Shown here: positions 9,360 to 19,024 of the stretch, one piece after another
Numbering within the stretch: the stretch's first letter is position 1
Layout of the letters: the number at the start of each line of letters is the position of its first letter
From: Aggregatibacter kilianii
GTDB lineage: Bacteria > Pseudomonadota > Gammaproteobacteria > Enterobacterales > Pasteurellaceae
Direction of reading: 5' to 3'
Assembly: GCF_003129965.1 (NCBI RefSeq)
Contig: NZ_NRCJ01000006.1
Span: forward strand, 1-64,000
Length of the DNA stretch: 64,000 nucleotides
Program-made: the position numbers and the translations under genes
Notes under the pieces: model-generated
Databases searched by the model: none
The model's input: the letters and a program-made list of their open reading frames with translations, nothing else
Told to the model about the DNA's origin: nothing

Positions 9360-10142
9360 ATGTTTATTGTGGATTCCCATTGCCATTTGGATGCCTTGGA
9401 TTACGAAAAATTACATGAAAATATCGCTGATGTGGTGGCGAAAGCCAAGGCGCGGGATGTGAAGCATTTGCTGGCAATCGGCGTGACTTTGAGCCGTTTT
9501 GAAAAAGCCTATCCGGCATTGGCGCAATTTGACAACGTTTCTCTTGCGTGCGGCGTGCACCCGTTGGATTTTGAAGAAGAACCTTATGATGCCGCGCGTT
9601 TACTGCGTTTGGCGCAAGATCCGAAAGTGGTCGCCATCGGCGAAATCGGGCTGGATTATTATTACAGTGCGGAAAATAAAGCGGCGCAACAGGCGGTGTT
9701 TGCCAGCCAGATTGAGGTTGCCAATCAGTTAAATAAACCGGTGATTATTCATACCCGCGAGGCGCGCGAAGACACGATCCGTATGTTACGTGACAATCAC
9801 GCGGAAAAGTGCGGTGGGGTTTTGCATTGTTTTACGGAGAACGACGACATGGCAAAACAAGCCTTGGATCTGGGCTTTTATATTTCCATTTCCGGCATTA
9901 TTACCTTTAAAAATGCCGAGGAGATTCGCGATGTGGTGCGTAAATTGCCGTTAGATCGTTTATTGGTGGAAACCGATTCGCCATATTTGGCGCCGGTGCC
10001 TTATCGCGGTAAACAAAACCAACCGGCTTACACCCGCGAAGTGTGCGAATACGTGGCGGCGTTGAAAGGTGTGTCGGCGGAAGAGATGGCGCAAATCACC
10101 ACGCAAAACTTCGAGCGTTTATTTAAAATTCAGGTACAATGA
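9360..10142 (+). CDS. ycfH: TatD-family metal-dependent hydrolase YcfH
   Basis: A 260-aa TIM-barrel hydrolase of the TatD family, proposed Mg2+-dependent 3'-5' DNase or D-aminoacyl-tRNA deacylase. The metal-binding DSHCHLD is at residues 5-11 (His7, His9). [23 protein letters not shown] and ETDSPYLAP are the standard blocks. It starts 3 bases after holB and ends the conserved mltG-tmk-holB-ycfH unit. The physiological substrate of YcfH is not settled. Confidence 0.9.
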   Translation: MFIVDSHCHLDALDYEKLHENIADVVAKAKARDVKHLLAIGVTLSRFEKAYPALAQFDNVSLACGVHPLDFEEEPYDAARLLRLAQDPKVVAIGEIGLDYYYSAENKAAQQAVFASQIEVANQLNKPVIIHTREAREDTIRMLRDNHAEKCGGVLHCFTENDDMAKQALDLGFYISISGIITFKNAEEIRDVVRKLPLDRLLVETDSPYLAPVPYRGKQNQPAYTREVCEYVAALKGVSAEEMAQITTQNFERLFKIQVQ

Positions 10143-10173
10143 GGCTCAATCGAGTTGGAAAAAGGACGGAATA

Positions 10174-10698
10174 ATGCGTAAATTTTTTAAATATTTTTTC
10201 ATTACGGTGATTTTTGTGTTTCACCTGTTTTTGTTTGCCACCGTGCATTATGTTTTCCCGCGCTATGACGTGACGCAGGTTACCGGTGTAGAAGTGAAGC
10301 GTATGGACAAAGACGGTTTGATTACCAAAACCAACCCGGCGGATGGCCCGACCCGTGACGTGTATTTCATCAACACCCAACATCCCGACGGCAAAGTGCG
10401 GGTGTATCGCAACGAAGACACCGGCTGGGGCTTTCCGTTCTATTTCAAATTCGGTTCGGCAAACCTTCAGGCGGAAGCGCAAGCATTAGGCAACGAACAA
10501 AAAACCGTGCAAATGAAATACTACGGCTGGCGTATTACCATGTTTAACGAGTTTCCGAATGCTTTATCCGTGAAAGCCGTGGCGGAAGGTGAATCGCCAA
10601 GCCATCCGATTTTTGCCTACATTTTCTATGTGATTTTGCTGTTCACCTTATTCTTCTCCGTGCAGTTTGTGCGCGGCTGGTTCGACAGCGAAAACTAA
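10174..10698 (+). CDS. DUF1523-family membrane protein
   Basis: A 174-aa protein of unknown function with a membrane helix at each end (about 5-25 and 147-167) and a periplasmic or cytoplasmic middle domain. The block with TNPADGPTRDVYFINTQ and a later ED..WGFPFYFKF matches what I recall of the DUF1523 family, found in many Gram-negatives. ATG 10174 follows AAAAGGACGG at good distance. It is 31 bases after ycfH and may belong to that operon. Confidence 0.75.
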   Translation: MRKFFKYFFITVIFVFHLFLFATVHYVFPRYDVTQVTGVEVKRMDKDGLITKTNPADGPTRDVYFINTQHPDGKVRVYRNEDTGWGFPFYFKFGSANLQAEAQALGNEQKTVQMKYYGWRITMFNEFPNALSVKAVAEGESPSHPIFAYIFYVILLFTLFFSVQFVRGWFDSEN

Positions 10699-10716
10699 CC
10701 TTTTCCTTTCTCTTTT

Positions 10717-10759
10717 AAGTGCGGTTGAAAAACGTTTTAAAAAACGACCGCACTTTTTC
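10717..10759 (+). terminator. Uptake-signal pair acting as terminator
   Basis: AAGTGCGGT (10717-10725) and ACCGCACTT (10747-10755) form an inverted pair, and the second copy runs into TTTTT. This dual use as terminator is well known in Pasteurellaceae. Confidence 0.7.
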
Positions 10760-10788
10760 TTTATTGACATCAATGAATTGAGAACGTT

Positions 10789-12102
10789 ATGAGTTTACTT
10801 ACCGCAATTTTAGTTTTAATTCTGCTGATTATTATCAGTGCCGTGGTTTCCGCCGCCGAAATTTCCCTGGCGGGCGCAAGACGCATTAAATTGCAGAATA
10901 TGGTCAACGAAGGCAACGTCAAGGCTGCCATGGTGCTCAAATTACAAGCACAGCCGGGGCGATTTATCACCGTCGTGCAAATCGGCTTGAACATGGTCGC
11001 CGTGTTGGGCGGGGTGATCGGCGAAGCGACCATTCGCGTGCATTTACAAAGTTTTATTCATCAATATACTGATGCCGCTTGGGTGGAAAGCGCGGCGTCC
11101 TGGTTGGCGTTTTTTATCGTCACTGCGTCCTTTATTTTGCTTGCGGATTTAATGCCGAAACGTTTGGCAATGACCAATCCTGAAACGGTGGCGCTGCGTA
11201 CGGTGCGGATTATGCAAATCTGTATCTTCCTGTTAAAACCTATTGTGTGGGTGTTTGATTCCATCGCCAATTTCATTTTCCGTCTGTTCAAAGTCTCCAC
11301 CGTGCGCGAAGAAAGCATGACGCCGGAAGACATCGTGGCGGTGGTAGATGCGGGCGCGGAAGCGGGCGTGTTAAAAGCACAGGAGCATTATCTGATTGAG
11401 AACATTTTCGATATGCAGCAACGCACGGTCACCTCTACCATGACCACCCGTGAAAACATCATTTTTTTAGACCGCACTTTTACCCGTAAGCAGGTGCTGG
11501 ATACCCTCACCCAAAACGCCCATTCCAAACTGCTCATTTGCGATCAGGGCTTGGATCATATTCTAGGCTATGTGGAATCCCACAGTTTGCTGACCTTATT
11601 TCTCAAAGAAGAACAGGTGCAACTCACCGATAACCGTTTATTGCGCAAACCGTTGTTCGTGCCGGATACGTTATCTTTATATGAAGTGTTGGAGCTATTT
11701 AAATCCACCGGCGAGGATTTTGCCGTGATCGTCAATGAATACGCCTTGGTGGTCGGCATCGTCACCTTAAATGACGTGATGAGCATCGTGATGGGCGAAC
11801 TGGTTTCCAGCGAAGAAGAGCAAATTATCCGCCGTGACGAAGATTCCTGGCTGGTGGACGGCGCCACGCCGTTGGAAGACGTCAAACGCGCGTTGGACAT
11901 CGAAACCTTCCCGCACGACGAAAATTATGAAACCATCGCCGGTTTTATGATGTATATGCTACGCAAAATCCCGAAAAAAACCGATTTCGTGCTCTACGAC
12001 CGCTATAAATTTGAAATCATCGACACCGAGAATTTTAAAATCGATCAGCTGATGGTGTCGTTTAGGAAGGATTTAGCGATGGCGGAGAAGAGTGAGGGGT
12101 GA
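10789..12102 (+). CDS. paeA: CNNM/CorC-type transporter, PaeA (YtfL) orthologue
   Basis: Inner-membrane protein of 437 aa. A DUF21 domain with about four helices (1-195) is followed by two CBS domains (about 205-335) and a CorC/HlyC C-terminal domain (about 350-430). The sequence aligns by eye with E. coli YtfL across its length, for example the FVVGIVTL-type CBS block, NYETIAGFMMYMLRKIPK and RIKLQNM. YtfL was renamed PaeA and exports putrescine and cadaverine. Older annotation calls the family 'hemolysin', which is misleading. Polyamine export here is inferred from that similarity. Confidence 0.8.
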   Translation: MSLLTAILVLILLIIISAVVSAAEISLAGARRIKLQNMVNEGNVKAAMVLKLQAQPGRFITVVQIGLNMVAVLGGVIGEATIRVHLQSFIHQYTDAAWVESAASWLAFFIVTASFILLADLMPKRLAMTNPETVALRTVRIMQICIFLLKPIVWVFDSIANFIFRLFKVSTVREESMTPEDIVAVVDAGAEAGVLKAQEHYLIENIFDMQQRTVTSTMTTRENIIFLDRTFTRKQVLDTLTQNAHSKLLICDQGLDHILGYVESHSLLTLFLKEEQVQLTDNRLLRKPLFVPDTLSLYEVLELFKSTGEDFAVIVNEYALVVGIVTLNDVMSIVMGELVSSEEEQIIRRDEDSWLVDGATPLEDVKRALDIETFPHDENYETIAGFMMYMLRKIPKKTDFVLYDRYKFEIIDTENFKIDQLMVSFRKDLAMAEKSEG

Positions 12103-12154
12103 TTTATTCACCCTTCGTAACCATTGGTAAAGCGAACATTCACATTGCCATTTC

Positions 12155-12676
12155 TTAGCCCTCAATCGGGAATGCCAACATACGGGCAATTTCTAACACT
12201 CGAAATTCGGCTGCTTTTCGGCAAATTAAGAAAAGGGTTTCATCGCCACCGGTGTCAACATCCAATAAGGTGTAATCCGTTTCGTTTTCGACTTTGGCTT
12301 TAATCGGTTCAAATTCGTGTTCAGCTTCTTCAAAGGTAATCTCAAAAGGTTTGCCTGTGCTTGCCGAAATAAAATCACTTAGGGCTTCGTAGTCTATTTT
12401 CCAGTCATCGTTATAATGGTTGAAATAAACCTTTAAAAAGAAAAGCTTGACGGAATTTTCAAAGGCATCTTCTTCATAAGCAAAATCGTTTCTAACAAGT
12501 TCGGCAAAAAGTTTTTTAGGATCTTCATTAAACCGTTGATAACGTTGTTTGGCTTCTGCAAGATATTCCGGCTCAATATATTTAGGGCTTTCCAATAAAG
12601 TTAGTAATTCATCAAAGCGGGCATTTTTGTCAATAACTTCTTCTTTTCCGTCATTTTCAATGAAATTATTGACCAC
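12155..12676 (-). CDS. Uncharacterised acidic protein, DUF6630-like
   Basis: A 173-aa soluble, strongly acidic protein of unknown function. Its C-terminal part (YTLLDVDTGGDETLFLICRK) resembles my memory of DUF6630 proteins, which I cannot verify. The start is GTG (no in-frame ATG until near the end), 2 bases after the stop of the upstream membrane-protein gene, so the two are surely co-transcribed. Small acidic proteins of this kind often turn up as immunity or accessory proteins, but nothing here proves that. It converges on paeA. Confidence 0.7.
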   Translation of the reverse strand: MVNNFIENDGKEEVIDKNARFDELLTLLESPKYIEPEYLAEAKQRYQRFNEDPKKLFAELVRNDFAYEEDAFENSVKLFFLKVYFNHYNDDWKIDYEALSDFISASTGKPFEITFEEAEHEFEPIKAKVENETDYTLLDVDTGGDETLFLICRKAAEFRVLEIARMLAFPIEG

Positions 12677-12678
12677 AT

Positions 12679-13467
12679 TTAGCGCCTGTTTAAATAGAGT
12701 AAATCGTGGCTCATTTTCATTAAGCGGTTTGGCATAAAGAATGGTTTCAAAAAAATCGGTGGTATATAAGGTTTTTTCGTATCAAATAGCAAGTAAGGCT
12801 GATTTACATAAGGTGCGTAGGCAATAAAATCTACCGGAAAGGAGTGAATGCCGGATTTTCGGGTTTCTTTATCGGCATAAAAATAAAAGCTGAAATGCAT
12901 GATTTCATACCCGATATTTTGGTTAAATTCCGCTTCGCTAATCGGCGCGGCATTTGCCAGAGCGAAGAATTGCTGTTGTAAATCATAAGGTGTGCCGTCA
13001 AAATCCAGCCCGTTAAATAATTCCTTATTTTCTTCAAAACATTCAAATATATCTTTACTAAAATTGATTTTATTGATTTTGATGTTCGATAGAAATGTGT
13101 AATTTTTGACCGCTAAACTAACTATCTCAAGTTTATCCATATAAGTGGCGATATTGGATAATTGTTGATTAACTACGATAACATCTTTCGGCATAATTAA
13201 TTTCCTGATAGTCCAAACCAACAGTTTTCCGCTGATATAAAACAGCGTTAAACCGCCCATTATCACGCCCCAAAACGTAGGGAATTTTCGCCAGAAAAGC
13301 CAAGCGGTGGTGATTTTATCCGCGCAAGCCTCAAGGCTTTCCATTCCGTCGCAATAGCCCCATCTTTCCCAATCCGATATGGATTGAAAGGGGTGCATAC
13401 CTAAAAACCAAGTCACCGGCAACGCCAGTAAAAAAGCAATGATGGCAAGTACAACGAAACGTCGCAT
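12679..13467 (-). CDS. Uncharacterised two-helix membrane protein
   Basis: Not recognised. A 262-aa protein with one membrane helix at residues 3-22 and another at about 60-82. A loop with Cys residues (WGYCDGMESLEACAD) lies between them and faces the periplasm if the termini are cytoplasmic. A soluble C-terminal domain of about 180 residues is rich in Phe, Asn and Lys. I chose the ATG at 13467 because AAAGGA precedes it; an in-frame ATG at 13494 lacks a ribosome site and would add MKIIKEKNQ. It is first gene of a two-gene leftward unit with the acidic protein. Confidence 0.7.
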   Translation of the reverse strand: MRRFVVLAIIAFLLALPVTWFLGMHPFQSISDWERWGYCDGMESLEACADKITTAWLFWRKFPTFWGVIMGGLTLFYISGKLLVWTIRKLIMPKDVIVVNQQLSNIATYMDKLEIVSLAVKNYTFLSNIKINKINFSKDIFECFEENKELFNGLDFDGTPYDLQQQFFALANAAPISEAEFNQNIGYEIMHFSFYFYADKETRKSGIHSFPVDFIAYAPYVNQPYLLFDTKKPYIPPIFLKPFFMPNRLMKMSHDLLYLNRR

Positions 13468-13620
13468 CTGATTTTTTTCCTTTATTATTTTCATAAAAAT
13501 AAGCGTCGAATCCTACCGCACTTTCTTAGCATTAGAAATAGCTAAGTGTTTTATTTAGGTATTTTTTTAATTTAATCGCAGTGCTAGAATTCATCGCCTA
13601 TTCCAATATTAAGGGCGTTT

Positions 13621-14163
13621 ATGCGTAAACTATTATTTTCCGCTTCATTTTTGATACCGCTATTATTTATGGCACCCGTTGCACAAGCGGATATTCAATC
13701 GGTGGGTTTGTTTAGCTGTGTTTTGGCGGATAAATCCGAATTAGATCTTTCCGTGCAAAAAACCGATGAAATACCAAGCCGGATTTATTTTTCCCGTACT
13801 TATTCGGATAAATTAGTCCCGGGAACAGAAAAGCCCGAAGAATATCATCACGAAGTGAAATACTATCTTCAGGACATTCCCCTTGAACAAGCCTATATTT
13901 CGCATTTTTCTAATGGCAGTGAGTTTATTGTGCCAAAAGGCAATCATTGGTATGTTTTTGAAGAGGTCGGTTTAGCGGATGAGAAAGACGTCATTGAGGT
14001 GAATGCGAAGATTTTAAGCCGTAAAACGGGTAGATTGGTTGAGCATTTCGAGTGTGAAAGCAAGGTAAAATCGCTCATTCGGCAGATTGATGAAGAACAG
14101 GTTACGCCATTACCAAAAGAATTAAGCGACTGGTTTATCGATCACCCGGAAATTAGTCTTTAA
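13621..14163 (+). CDS. Uncharacterised secreted protein
   Basis: Not recognised. A 180-aa protein with a clear Sec signal peptide (MRKLLFSASFLIPLLF…APVAQA, cleavage after about residue 23), so periplasmic or exported. The mature part has two Cys (FSCVLAD near 34 and HFECESK near 143) that could form a disulfide. Start ATG follows TTAAGGGCGTTT. It is transcribed away from the two-gene unit at 12155-13467 and ends at its own terminator. No homologue comes to mind. Confidence 0.75.
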   Translation: MRKLLFSASFLIPLLFMAPVAQADIQSVGLFSCVLADKSELDLSVQKTDEIPSRIYFSRTYSDKLVPGTEKPEEYHHEVKYYLQDIPLEQAYISHFSNGSEFIVPKGNHWYVFEEVGLADEKDVIEVNAKILSRKTGRLVEHFECESKVKSLIRQIDEEQVTPLPKELSDWFIDHPEISL

Positions 14164-14168
14164 AACAC

Positions 14169-14210
14169 AACGACCGCACTGTTTTGGCTAAAAGTGCGGT
14201 CGTTTTTTTT
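14169..14210 (+). terminator. Uptake-signal pair terminator
   Basis: AACGACCGCACT (14169-14180) and AGTGCGGTCGTT (14193-14204) form a 12-bp perfect stem followed by eight T in a row. Confidence 0.85.
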
Positions 14211-14299
14211 CGTGTTTTTTATATCGGGCAGGACGCGTGTTTTTATAAATGTTAAATATAAAAAACATCCTTAAAACCTACCGCACTTTTACACAAAAA

Positions 14300-14785
14300 C
14301 TATCCCTTCCGCACCAACACCAAAAAACGGCAATCATAAGGATTTTGTTCGTCGGCAGGGCGGTGTTGTTCAAATTTGAGATGCCAGTCATTCCAATCTA
14401 TTTGCGGGAAGAAGGTGTCGCCGTCCAGTTCCGTTTGGATTTCGGTGAGGTAAAGGCGGGTGGCTTGGGGTAAATATTGTTTGAATAGCTGACCGCCGCC
14501 GATAAGCATGATTTCGTCCGAATCGCGCACAAAATCCACCGCACTTTCCAAGCTGTCTTTCCAAATCACGCCGTCATGCTCGAAAGGTTGGCGCGAGAGT
14601 ACGATGTTGGTGCGTTTCGGGAGCGGGCGTCCGATACTTTCAAAGGTTTTGCGTCCCATGATGACGGGTTTGCCGGTGGTGTTTTGGCGGAACCAGGCGA
14701 GGTCGGCGGGCAGGTGCCACGGCATTTGGTTATCTTTGCCGATGACACGGTTTTTCGTCATGGCGACAATCAGGCTTAAGCTCAT
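14300..14785 (-). CDS. folA: Dihydrofolate reductase
   Basis: Reduces dihydrofolate to tetrahydrofolate with NADPH. It is 161 aa, the usual length. Conserved blocks are SLIVAMTKNRVIGKDNQMPW at the N-terminus (Met20-loop region), VIMGRKTFESIGRPLP, and IMLIGGGQLFKQYLP (the NADPH GG motif). DLAWFRQNT carries the acidic and hydrophobic pocket. It is the target of trimethoprim; I see nothing that would clearly indicate resistance. Confidence 0.97.
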   Translation of the reverse strand: MSLSLIVAMTKNRVIGKDNQMPWHLPADLAWFRQNTTGKPVIMGRKTFESIGRPLPKRTNIVLSRQPFEHDGVIWKDSLESAVDFVRDSDEIMLIGGGQLFKQYLPQATRLYLTEIQTELDGDTFFPQIDWNDWHLKFEQHRPADEQNPYDCRFLVLVRKG

Positions 14786-14824
14786 GTATTTTCCTAATGC
14801 ATTTAACGGGTTAAAGTGCGGTTA

Positions 14825-15289
14825 CTATACCACAGGTTTTTCCCGATAGAACAGTAAGCCGGGCAATGCCAAGCCGAAAACCAGCGCGCCGAGAATAAAG
14901 GTGGTGCTGATGAAGGAAGCGATCATCTGTTCAAATAAGGCGTCGGAGAAGCCGTAATGGTGAATTTGCACGATGGCGATCATCGCTTTATATGCCTGCA
15001 CGCCGGGGATCATGGGAATAATCGCGGCGACGGTGAACACTTTCGGGTGCGCCAAATAGCGATGGGATAAATGCACGCCGATAAAGCCGATGAGTGCTGC
15101 GCCCACCAAGGTGGCGAACACGATGGGCACGCCGCACTGAATTAAAATGGTGCGGGTGACGTGCCCTAGCGCACCGAGCAGGGCGCAATATTTCAAGGCT
15201 TTCGGCGGTACGTTAAACACCAAGGCAAAGCCCACCGCCGGGATGGCGGCGAAAAACATATCATCCAGTAATAAAAGTAACCAATCCAT
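14825..15289 (-). CDS. yjjB: YjjB, small subunit of threonine/serine exporter-type transporter
   Basis: A 154-aa inner-membrane protein with about five helices, the ThrE_2 half of a split ThrE-type exporter. Blocks AAIPAVGFALVFNVP and HPKVFTVAAIIPMIPG match E. coli YjjB closely. In E. coli YjjP and YjjB together export succinate, while fused relatives export threonine and serine. The start is one base after the yjjP stop, so the two subunits are made together. Confidence 0.88.
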   Translation of the reverse strand: MDWLLLLLDDMFFAAIPAVGFALVFNVPPKALKYCALLGALGHVTRTILIQCGVPIVFATLVGAALIGFIGVHLSHRYLAHPKVFTVAAIIPMIPGVQAYKAMIAIVQIHHYGFSDALFEQMIASFISTTFILGALVFGLALPGLLFYREKPVV

Positions 15290-15290
15290 T

Positions 15291-16073
15291 TTAATGCCCC
15301 CAAGTGGTGATGTTGAGTACGCTCAAGGCGAAGACGATGCCGAGACAGGCGCCGAAAGTGAGAATGGTGGCGATTGTCCAGCGCCCGATGCCCATGTTCA
15401 CATAACCTTTTAAAATATCCGCCAGAGAATTGATTAACGGAAAGCCCGGCACCAACAATAACACGCTGGAGGCTAAAGCAATTTGCGGATCGTTGCCGAG
15501 CTGATATTTCAGGCTGACGCCGGCGATGAGGGAGGCGACGAAGGCGGTGACGGCGAATACGATAACCGGATTGTAGTGCCGTTTGGAGAGTTCCTGACGC
15601 ACGAACATGGCGACGGATGCGGCTAAGAAGGTAATGAGCGAAATCAACGCATTGCCACCCGATAAATGGGCAAAAGAGGCGCAGGATAAGCCGATCATCA
15701 AGACCACAAAATAGCGGTTATATTTTAACGGCTTGAGTTGTGCGAGTTTTTTCTTCACCAAGTGAATATCGTAGATTTTATGTTCGGCGGATATCACAAT
15801 GCGCTGGACGTCCGTCACCATTTGCATATTAATACCTTTATCGGTGCTTTTGCGGGCAGTGGTAATACAGTGACCGTTCGCTAAGGTGGTGATAATAACG
15901 GCGTTGGCGGTGAGGGCGCATTCGACGCTTTCCACCCCTAACGCTAACCCAAGCCGTTGCGCCATTTGCGCCACAACGGTGCTTTCCGCACCATGTTGCA
16001 GCAACAACAGTGCCGTTTGCACGCATAAACGCGTGATTTCCCGCTGATAGTCGGGGATAGTTTTTGTTTCCAT
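15291..16073 (-). CDS. yjjP: YjjP, large subunit of threonine/serine exporter-type transporter
   Basis: A 260-aa partner of YjjB (ThrE / DUF1212 family). The first ~115 residues are soluble with a conserved region around LLLQHGAESTVV, and five membrane helices follow (about 120-260). LVPGFPLINSLADIL is a family signature. The assignment as dicarboxylate or amino-acid exporter rests on E. coli data; the substrate here is not visible. Starts at the first ATG, divergent from proB across 161 bases. Confidence 0.86.
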   Translation of the reverse strand: METKTIPDYQREITRLCVQTALLLLQHGAESTVVAQMAQRLGLALGVESVECALTANAVIITTLANGHCITTARKSTDKGINMQMVTDVQRIVISAEHKIYDIHLVKKKLAQLKPLKYNRYFVVLMIGLSCASFAHLSGGNALISLITFLAASVAMFVRQELSKRHYNPVIVFAVTAFVASLIAGVSLKYQLGNDPQIALASSVLLLVPGFPLINSLADILKGYVNMGIGRWTIATILTFGACLGIVFALSVLNITTWGH

Positions 16074-16179
16074 GATGAATCTACCTAAAATTAACTAGAC
16101 GTATTATAGATCTTTCCCATTGAACAAAAAACGCTTAATGGAATAAGCCTAAAATAGGCTTAAAAGTGCGGTGGGATTT

Positions 16180-16209
16180 TTGGATAAATTTCAGGATTTA
16201 TGCTAAGTT
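16180..16209 (+). promoter_or_regulatory. Probable sigma-70 promoter of proB
   Basis: TTGGAT (16180-16185) and TAAGTT (16204-16209) at 18 bp spacing, with an extended TGC before the -10. It lies 25 bases upstream of the proB ATG. The -10 is a weak match. Confidence 0.4.
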
Positions 16210-16234
16210 AAGCGCATTTTTGAGAGGAGTCAGT

Positions 16235-17341
16235 ATGCAACAGAATAACAAAACCATTGTGGTGAAATTCGGCACCAGCACGCTTACACAAGGCACACCG
16301 AAACTGAATTTAGCCTATATGATGGAAATCGTCCGCCAGTTGGCGCAATTACATCAGGCGGGCTTTCGCTTGGTGATCGTCACTTCCGGCGCCATTGCCG
16401 CAGGTCGTCATTATTTAAACCACCCGTCATTGCCGCCCACCGTAGCGTCCAAACAATTATTGGCGGCGGTGGGGCAGAGTCAGCTGATTCAAACCTGGGA
16501 AAAGTTGTTCGCCATTTATGATATCCATATCGGGCAACTGTTGCTGACCCGTGCCGATATTGAAGATCGCGAGCGTTTTCTGAATGCGCGCGACACCTTG
16601 CACGCGTTGTTGGACAATCACATTATCCCCGTGATTAACGAAAATGACGCCGTGGCGACGGCGGAAATTAAAGTGGGCGATAATGACAATTTATCGGCGC
16701 TGGTGGCGATTTTGGTGCAGGCGGAACAGCTATATTTATTGACCGATCAACAAGGCTTGTTTGACAGCGATCCGCGCAAAAATCCGCAAGCGAAGCTGAT
16801 TCCGGTGGTGGAGAAAATCACCGATCAGATTCGTGCTATCGCGGGCGGCAGCGGCACGAATTTGGGCACGGGAGGTATGTCCACCAAAATTACGGCGGCG
16901 GACGTGGCGACCCGTTCGGGCATCGAAACCATTATCGCGCCGGGCAATCAAGCCAATGTGATCGTGGATTTGGCGTATGACCAAGCAATCGGCACCAAAT
17001 TCACGGTGCAGGCGGATTGTTTGGAAAGTCGCAAACAATGGCTTTTCGCCGCACCGTCCGCCGGCGTGCTGACCATTGATGACGGGGCGCAAAGTGCGGT
17101 GCTTATTCAGCATAAATCTTTGCTGCCGGCGGGGATTGTTCAGGTGAGTGGGCGTTTCTCGCGGGGCGAAGTGGTGCGTATTCGTAATGCGCAAGGCAAG
17201 GACATCGCCCTTGGTATGCCGCGCTATAACAGTGATGCGTTGGCGTTAATCAAAGGCAAACAATCTCATGATATTGAGCAACTGCTGGGCTACGAATACG
17301 GCGCGGTAGCGATTCATCGGGACGATATGATCGTGTTGTAA
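16235..17341 (+). CDS. proB: Glutamate 5-kinase
   Basis: First enzyme of proline synthesis, making gamma-glutamyl phosphate from glutamate and ATP. It is 368 aa: an amino-acid kinase domain (about 1-255) with [17 protein letters not shown] and GTGGMSTKI, then a PUA domain (about 275-360) as in E. coli ProB. AGAGGAG lies 7 bases before ATG 16235; the frame is open further upstream but without a ribosome site. proA is not adjacent, unlike in E. coli. Confidence 0.96.
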   Translation: MQQNNKTIVVKFGTSTLTQGTPKLNLAYMMEIVRQLAQLHQAGFRLVIVTSGAIAAGRHYLNHPSLPPTVASKQLLAAVGQSQLIQTWEKLFAIYDIHIGQLLLTRADIEDRERFLNARDTLHALLDNHIIPVINENDAVATAEIKVGDNDNLSALVAILVQAEQLYLLTDQQGLFDSDPRKNPQAKLIPVVEKITDQIRAIAGGSGTNLGTGGMSTKITAADVATRSGIETIIAPGNQANVIVDLAYDQAIGTKFTVQADCLESRKQWLFAAPSAGVLTIDDGAQSAVLIQHKSLLPAGIVQVSGRFSRGEVVRIRNAQGKDIALGMPRYNSDALALIKGKQSHDIEQLLGYEYGAVAIHRDDMIVL

Positions 17342-17345
17342 AAAG

Positions 17346-17375
17346 AAAAACGGCGTTATCACTAACGCCGTTTTT
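17346..17375. terminator. Bidirectional terminator between proB and fklB
   Basis: A 9-bp GC-rich stem (17350-17358 with 17363-17371) is flanked by A and T runs on both sides, so it can serve both converging genes. Confidence 0.88.
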
Positions 17376-17393
17376 ATCGGATGATTTGTCGGA

Positions 17394-18026
17394 TTAAAGA
17401 ATATCCAATAATTCCACTTCAAACACTAACGGGCTGAATGGCGGAATTGCCGCACCGGCACCGCGTTCGCCATAAGCCAGTTCGTGAGGAATCGCCAAAC
17501 GCCATTTGGAGCCCACCGGCATCATGGAAAGGGCTTCCACCCAACCTTTGATGACACCGTTGACCGGGAATTCTGCCGGTTGACCGCGTGTGACGGAGCT
17601 GTCGAATACGGTGCCGTCCGGTAGCGTGCCGGTGTAGTGTACACGGACTTTGTCCGTTGGAGAAGGGATATTGCCGTTGCCTTCAACCAATACTTCATAT
17701 TGCAAGCCGGAGTCGGTAACTTTCACACCGTCTTTTTGTTTGTTGGCTTCTAAGAAAGCGTTGCCTGCCGCTTCAATTTCTTTGAATTGCGCTTGTTGCG
17801 CTTCCGCCGCTTGTTGTTGCAGCTGTTGCAACGCTTGGCTGATTTCGTTGAAATCCAATGCCGGCGTTTGTTGATTTAATACATCATAAATGCCTTTTGC
17901 CACGGCTTCCGCTTTCACTGCCAATTGGCTTTCCAATAATTGCTGACCGATTTGTAAACCGATACCGTAGCTGCCTTTGGCTTGGGTATCGTCTAATTTC
18001 ACTTGATTGAAAAATTCTGCTGTCAT
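17394..18026 (-). CDS. fklB: FKBP-type peptidyl-prolyl isomerase FklB (FKBP22)
   Basis: Folding helper of 210 aa. The N-terminal dimerisation domain (about 1-90) carries SYGIGLQIGQQL and a Gln/Ala-rich helix. The FKBP domain (about 105-210) carries VRVHYTGTLPDGTVFDSS, VIKGWVEAL and ERGAGAAIPPFS, with the residues for isomerase activity and FK506 binding. There is no signal peptide, so cytoplasmic like E. coli FklB rather than FkpA. ATG 18026 gives the conserved start and has AAGGAAAAC ahead of it; the longer frame runs into psd and is rejected. Confidence 0.92.
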   Translation of the reverse strand: MTAEFFNQVKLDDTQAKGSYGIGLQIGQQLLESQLAVKAEAVAKGIYDVLNQQTPALDFNEISQALQQLQQQAAEAQQAQFKEIEAAGNAFLEANKQKDGVKVTDSGLQYEVLVEGNGNIPSPTDKVRVHYTGTLPDGTVFDSSVTRGQPAEFPVNGVIKGWVEALSMMPVGSKWRLAIPHELAYGERGAGAAIPPFSPLVFEVELLDIL

Positions 18027-18051
18027 GTTGTTTTCCTTTCTGTTGATAAAA

Positions 18052-18921
18052 CTAGTTGATGGTGGCGAGGATTTCACCCATTCTTACGGGCACGTCCACC
18101 TGTAAATGTTCCGCTAATGTCACGCGATCGGCAGGGAATAAGTTAATGACCGTAGAGCCTAATTGGAACGCGCCCATTTCCTGACCTTTGGTTAATTTCA
18201 CCGCGTTTTCCCCTTGGTAAGTCCACACTTTCACTTCATTGGCGCGCGGCGGATTAATTACGCCCGCCCATACGGTGCTCATGCTGGCGGTGATGGTGGC
18301 GCCTACCAGAATTTGCACCATCGGGCCGAATTCCGTATCGAACAGGCAAATTACCCGCTCGTTGCGGGCAAACAAATTCGGCACATGTTCTGCCAAGAAC
18401 GGATTCACGGAGAACAAATCGCCCGGCACATAAATCATTTTACGCAAAGTGGCGTCACACGGCATGTGCACGCGGTGATAGTCGCGCGGTGATAAGTAGA
18501 TAGTGGCGAACTCGCCGTTTTTAAAGGTGTTGACTAATTCTTCATCGCCCGCCAACAAATCGGACAGGCTGAAAAAATGCCCTTTGGCTTGTAATAATAA
18601 GTCGTCTTCAATGTGTCCGATTTGGCTTACGCGGCCGTCTGCCGGCAAGCAAAGTGCGGTAGGATTTTCCGTTATTTTTCGTGCGTCGTCTTTCAGTTCA
18701 CGAATAAAAAATTGGTTGAAACTTTCGTAGTCACTGAAGTGTTGTTTTTTCGCTTCGCTCATGTCCACGTTGTATTTCTTGGCGAAGAGTTTGATCACAA
18801 AATGCGTCACTGCGCCCCATTTTTGTTTGGCGAACCAGCCCGCCAGTTGGGTGAGAGACAGTTGCGGCATAACGTATTGAAAAGCAACTTTCAGACGTTG
18901 CCAATAGCTAAATTTATTCAT
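18052..18921 (-). CDS. psd: Phosphatidylserine decarboxylase
   Basis: Converts phosphatidylserine to phosphatidylethanolamine at the inner membrane. It is 289 aa. The proenzyme cleaves itself within LGST (254-257), and Ser256 becomes the pyruvoyl group of the alpha chain. [11 protein letters not shown] and FNQFFIREL are further family blocks. fklB follows 25 bases downstream on the same strand. It is divergent from the ynbC operon, itself linked to phospholipids in E. coli. Confidence 0.96.
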   Translation of the reverse strand: MNKFSYWQRLKVAFQYVMPQLSLTQLAGWFAKQKWGAVTHFVIKLFAKKYNVDMSEAKKQHFSDYESFNQFFIRELKDDARKITENPTALCLPADGRVSQIGHIEDDLLLQAKGHFFSLSDLLAGDEELVNTFKNGEFATIYLSPRDYHRVHMPCDATLRKMIYVPGDLFSVNPFLAEHVPNLFARNERVICLFDTEFGPMVQILVGATITASMSTVWAGVINPPRANEVKVWTYQGENAVKLTKGQEMGAFQLGSTVINLFPADRVTLAEHLQVDVPVRMGEILATIN

Positions 18922-19024
18922 AATGGTTATTTTTTCTACAAAATTAAATGAATGAGGGGTGATTATAACAACTTATTCGGCTTGTGCAATGACGAGCCTT
19001 TTTGTGCGTTTGGTACGGCTAGGG

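Noticed and set aside
18027-18077. Longer fklB start overlapping psd
   Set aside because: It would overlap the psd stop and lacks homology; ATG 18026 has a ribosome site and the conserved start.
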